This document shows, piece by piece, positions 60,460-64,000 of a DNA stretch of 64,000 nucleotides (positions are counted from its first letter, which is position 1; every line of letters starts with the position of its first letter). The stretch lies in contig JANVCC010000022.1 in the NCBI GenBank assembly GCA_025345505.1, positions 30,577,213 through 30,641,212 on the forward strand. Direction: 5' to 3'. The notes under the pieces are model-generated. The model was not told the DNA's origin. It made no database searches and saw nothing but the letters and a program-made list of their open reading frames with translations. The position numbers and the translations under genes are program-made. Source of the DNA: Todiramphus chloris collaris (lineage: Eukaryota > Chordata > Aves > Coraciiformes > Alcedinidae).

Positions 60460-62285
60460 CACAAAATCACAGAATGTTCGGCGTTGGAAGGGACCTCGAA
60501 AGATCATCTAGTCCAACCCTCCTGCCAGAGCAGGATCACCTAGGTCAGGTCATCCAGGTGGGTTTTGAATGTCTCCAGAGGAGGAGACTTCACCACCTTC
60601 CTGGGCAGCCCATTCCAGTGCTCTGCCACCCTCACCATGAAAGTTTTTTCTCATATTTATGTGGAACTTCCTATGTTCCAGCTTGCACCCACTGTCCCTG
60701 GTCTTATCATTGGTTGAGACTGAGAAGAGCCTGGCTCCATCCTCCTGACACTCACCCTTTACATATTTATAAACATGAATGAGGTCACTCCTCAGTCTCC
60801 TCTTCTCCAAGCTAGAGAGACCCAGCTCCCTCAGCCTTTCCCCAGCAGGGAGCTGTTCCACTCCCTTAATCAGCTTTGTGGCTCTGTGCTGGACTCTCTC
60901 AAGCAGTTCCCTGTCCTTCTTGAACTAAGGGGCCCAGAACTGGACACAATATTGAAGATGTGGCCTCACCAGGGCAGAGTAGAGGGGGAATAGAACCTCT
61001 CTTGACCTACTAACCACACCCCTTCTAATACACCCCAGGATGCCATTGGCCTTCCTGGCCACAAGGGCACATTGCTGGCTCATGGTCATCCTGCTGTCCA
61101 CCAGGACCCCCAGGTCCCTTTCCCCTACGCTGCTTTCAACAGGTCAGTCCCCAGCCTATACTGGTAAATGGGGTTGTTCTTGCCCAGGTGCAAGACTCTA
61201 CACTTGCCCTTGTTATATTTCATTAAATTTCTCCCTGCCCAACTCTCCAGCCTGTCCAGGTCCCTCTGGATGTCAGCACAGCCTGCTGGTGTGTCAGCCA
61301 CTCCTAGTTTTGTGTCCTCAGCAAACTTGCTGACTGTGCACTCTGTTCCCTCATCCAGGTCGCTGATGAATATATTGAATAGTACTGGTCCCACTAGGGA
61401 CTCCACTAGATACATGCCTCCAGCTAGACTCTGTGCCATTGACCACAACTCTCTGCCTTCTTTCCTTCAGCCAGTTCCCAATCCACCTCACTACCCGATC
61501 ATCCAGATCACACTTGCTCAGTTTAGCTGTGAGGATGTTGTGGGGGATGGTGTCAAATGCTTTACTGAAATCAAGATAAACCACATCCTCTGCTCTACCA
61601 TCATCTGTCCACCTGGGTATGTCCTCATAAAAAGGCTATCAGGTTGGTCAAGCGTGACTTCCCCTTGATGAAGCCATGTTGACTACCCCTAATGGCCCTG
61701 TTATCCTTGATATGCCTAGAGACATTGCCAAGGAGAAGTTGTTCCATCGCCGTTCCAGGGACGGAGACGAGGCTGACCGGTCTATAGTTACCTGGGTTCT
61801 CCTTCTTGCCCTTTTTGAAGACTGGAGTGACATTTGCTTTCCTCCAGTCCTCAGGCACATCTCCTGTTCCCCACAACTTACCAAAGATGATAGGGAGTGG
61901 ACTGGCAATGACCTCTGACATCTCCCTCAGCACCCATGGGTGAGTCCCATCAGAACCCTTGAATTTGTAGATGTCCAGATTGCTTAATTGGTCCCTAACC
62001 CAGTCCTCATCAACCAAGGCAAACTCCTCCTTTATCCTGACTTCCTCGTGGGCCTCAGGCATCCAGGGCTCCTCAGAACAGCCTCCAGCAGCATAGACAG
62101 AAACGAGGAAGGCATTCAGTAACTCCGCCTTCTGTGTTTCCTCTGTCACCAGGGCACCCACCTCATTCATCAGTGGGCCTACATTGCCTCTAGTGTCAGT
62201 TTTATCTGCAATGTATTTGAAGAAGCCAAATACAAGACGATGTTTCCTGGAGATGTTTAAGACTTTGATGATTTGCAGCATTTTG
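60460..62285 (-). mobile_element. CR1 LINE, 5'-truncated, downstream of SLC15A2
   Basis: A second CR1 copy, on the minus strand. Its 3' tail (two ATTYTGTG units) lies at 60460-60475 and its truncated 5' end lies near 62230-62290. A 218-codon open frame (61625-62281) covers the start of reverse transcriptase (VPEDWRKANVTPVFKKGKKE, NYRPVSLVSVPG). LDFSKAFDTIPHNIL follows in the frame at 61351-61584, and [15 protein letters not shown] in the frame at 61125-61448. The catalytic loop reads FAED (61314-61325) rather than FADD. The C-terminal region (60550-60861) contains [19 protein letters not shown]. Frameshifts separate these parts, so the copy is dead. The endonuclease domain is absent. Confidence 0.95.
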
Positions 62286-62289
62286 TCTC

Positions 62290-64000
62290 ACTCAATTTTC
62301 CCACACTGATCTGCTATTATTTTTTTTTATAGAGAGAGAGGAGGAGGAGGAGATTGAGGCCTCTGAATGAAATTCATCCTCTGCAGCTGAGTGAAATGCA
62401 CACTCAGCTGGACATGGGACAGTCCTGGCTTTTGGCATATTTTCTGTGCAGATAGAGCTAAACTTAGTTTCACGTGTAAAATTTCTCATTCACATCAGAG
62501 GATGTTACAGTTAACCAGTAATCCCCAGTGATGAGATTTCTGTGAGCTACAGGACCTGGGAGGCTTGAGGAGAGTACCTGAATCTGTCTCTCCCTTTGGC
62601 ATGGGGCACTCAGGAGCGGCTGAGGGTTCGGGCTGATATCAGTCCCTCTGCTTTAAAAGGATTTAAGTTACAAAGTTTAGGCAGTTGCTTGTTTGGTTCG
62701 AATCAGCTTTTCCTGATTTCCCCCACCAGCACACAGCTTGGCACGATTTTAACATACAGCTTCAGGTTGCAAACAGAATTGAAATTTTCAGACATACGCC
62801 GCTAGCTTCGTAAGTGGTAATTGCATCAACTTGGGATCAATGGAGTAGAATAATATCTGCCCACTAATAACAGCTTAATAAAATTAATAGCGCTGGCCCT
62901 GCCATGAATTACTTTAAAATAGGAATTGTAGGATAGTAATGTAAACATTCATTGATTCTTTGGGAGAGTACTGTAAATTAGATACGACTCTCTTCAGTGT
63001 GGTGTTGATACCAGACAATGCAGAAAATGTATCAGATTGACTCAGAGGTGGATGGAGAGGCAAAAAGCAAACGGGGCCTCTGTGCCACTGGGGAGGTGAT
63101 TAGATAAATGAAATGAGCCTGGACCAGAAGATGAAAGCTCAGAGATGCATGGCACTCAATATTGCTGCCATCCAGCCTGACCCAATTAGTAACATATTAG
63201 CGCAGGACAGGTCTGTTCAGTGGTTCAGGTCTGTTAATTGAAACAGTGAAATTAATGGCATCGAAGGAGACAAAGAATACTTAGAGAAATGACAGGAGTC
63301 TGCAGCTCCACACCACGGCTGGTACATCGCTTGGGGGTAAGGGAGGTGGGGGGTCACCATGCTCCTTGCAACACCCCACCTTCGTGTTTCTGCACCCTGT
63401 GACTGGGCTCTGGCTCGGCTTTTATACCCCTCGAGGTCACGCCAGACCCTGGCACTGAGCTCAGTGTCAGGTGGCAGCTGGAACAACCAAATCCCACCTC
63501 AGCCTTTGCCATGTGCATGGAGGAACCGCATGCGCTCGGCGACACCTGTGGGGTTTCTGCACTGGTGTGCAGGCCACGACTGGCTGCTGGGACACAGACA
63601 GGTTGGGATGGATGCGGAACCACCTCTCTCATGAGTACCAGCACCCAGTGTATCATGCAGGGACACAGGGGCCCTGGCAGCAGCACAGCTTTGTTCCTAT
63701 TAGCTCACACTCACCACAAATCTGCAGTTCTCCTTCCAGAGGCCAATTTTCCTGGTGATCCCAATTAGCCCCATCTCCAAGGTGCCAAGGGCAGCTCTGG
63801 AGGCATCTTTGGAGCAATTCAGGAATGTGTTGTGGAGCTGTGATGGCACCTCACTGCTCAGCCTTACTTATAGCAAACTGCCATAAAGAGCTATACAATG
63901 ATTTGAACCATTGCCATTTGCAGAATGATTTGGCTAAAAGTTTACCATCAGTCCTGCTCCTGTCTTGCCATCTTTCTCTTACATTGGTGCCTCTGCTTGA
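62290..64000. other. Intergenic sequence with candidate regulatory block (62800-63270)
   Basis: A purine-rich (GAG)n-like segment lies at 62331-62355. From about 62810 to 63270 the sequence is AT-rich and dense in TAAT/ATTA cores (GGTAATTGC, AATAAAATTAATAGC, GTGATTAGATAAAT, CCAATTAGTAAC, GTTAATTGAAAC). The last 700 bp are GC-richer with no recognised gene. Confidence 0.35.

Noticed and set aside
21390-62285. Reverse-transcriptase sequence as evidence of a retrovirus-like element
   Set aside because: Both reverse-transcriptase copies belong to CR1 LINEs (endonuclease in front in one copy, ATTCTATG-type tail, no terminal repeats); no retrovirus-like element was recognised in the window.
1-64000. 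tRNA, rRNA, CRISPR or bacterial-type operon features
   Set aside because: No cloverleaf-compatible sequence with box A/B, no rRNA similarity and no regularly spaced repeats were found; the window is vertebrate nuclear DNA.

Overview
The window is vertebrate nuclear DNA. It is most probably from a bird: the only clear interspersed repeats are two CR1-type LINEs, one with a typical avian 3' tail of ATTCTATGA repeats, and the gene is compact (about 40 kb). A turtle or crocodilian, which also carry CR1, cannot be excluded from sequence alone.

The window is dominated by one complete gene on the + strand, SLC15A2 (peptide transporter PEPT2), a proton-coupled di- and tripeptide transporter. I placed 22 coding exons from 3087 to 43493. 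Every intron has GT...AG ends and all phases fit. The joined CDS is 2181 nt, coding 726 residues, against 729 in human PEPT2 (from memory). The POT-family motifs (NEFCERF, H87, the ADSWLGK block, [11 protein letters not shown]313, E619) and a C-terminal T-K-L PDZ-type ligand are all present. Exons 1-14 encode the N-terminal tail and transmembrane helices 1-9. Exons 15-19 and the start of 20 encode the large extracellular domain, which has four N-glycosylation sequons. Exons 20-22 encode helices 10-12 and the cytosolic tail.

Layout: 1-3059 is upstream non-coding sequence with no recognised exon. 3060-43493 is the SLC15A2 coding span; intron 8 carries a sense-oriented, internally deleted CR1 (about 21390-23530), and intron 3 carries several small tandem duplications. 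43494 onward is the 3' UTR, whose end I cannot place. 44.1-64 kb holds no gene I can recognise. It contains a second CR1 on the minus strand (60460 to about 62285), simple repeats, a perfect 13-bp inverted repeat at 57075-57137, one orphan microexon-like element at 47266-47301, and AT-rich blocks with many TAAT/ATTA cores that resemble conserved regulatory DNA. I found no RNA gene, CRISPR array or recognisable retrovirus-like element, and no evidence of an undescribed biological system.
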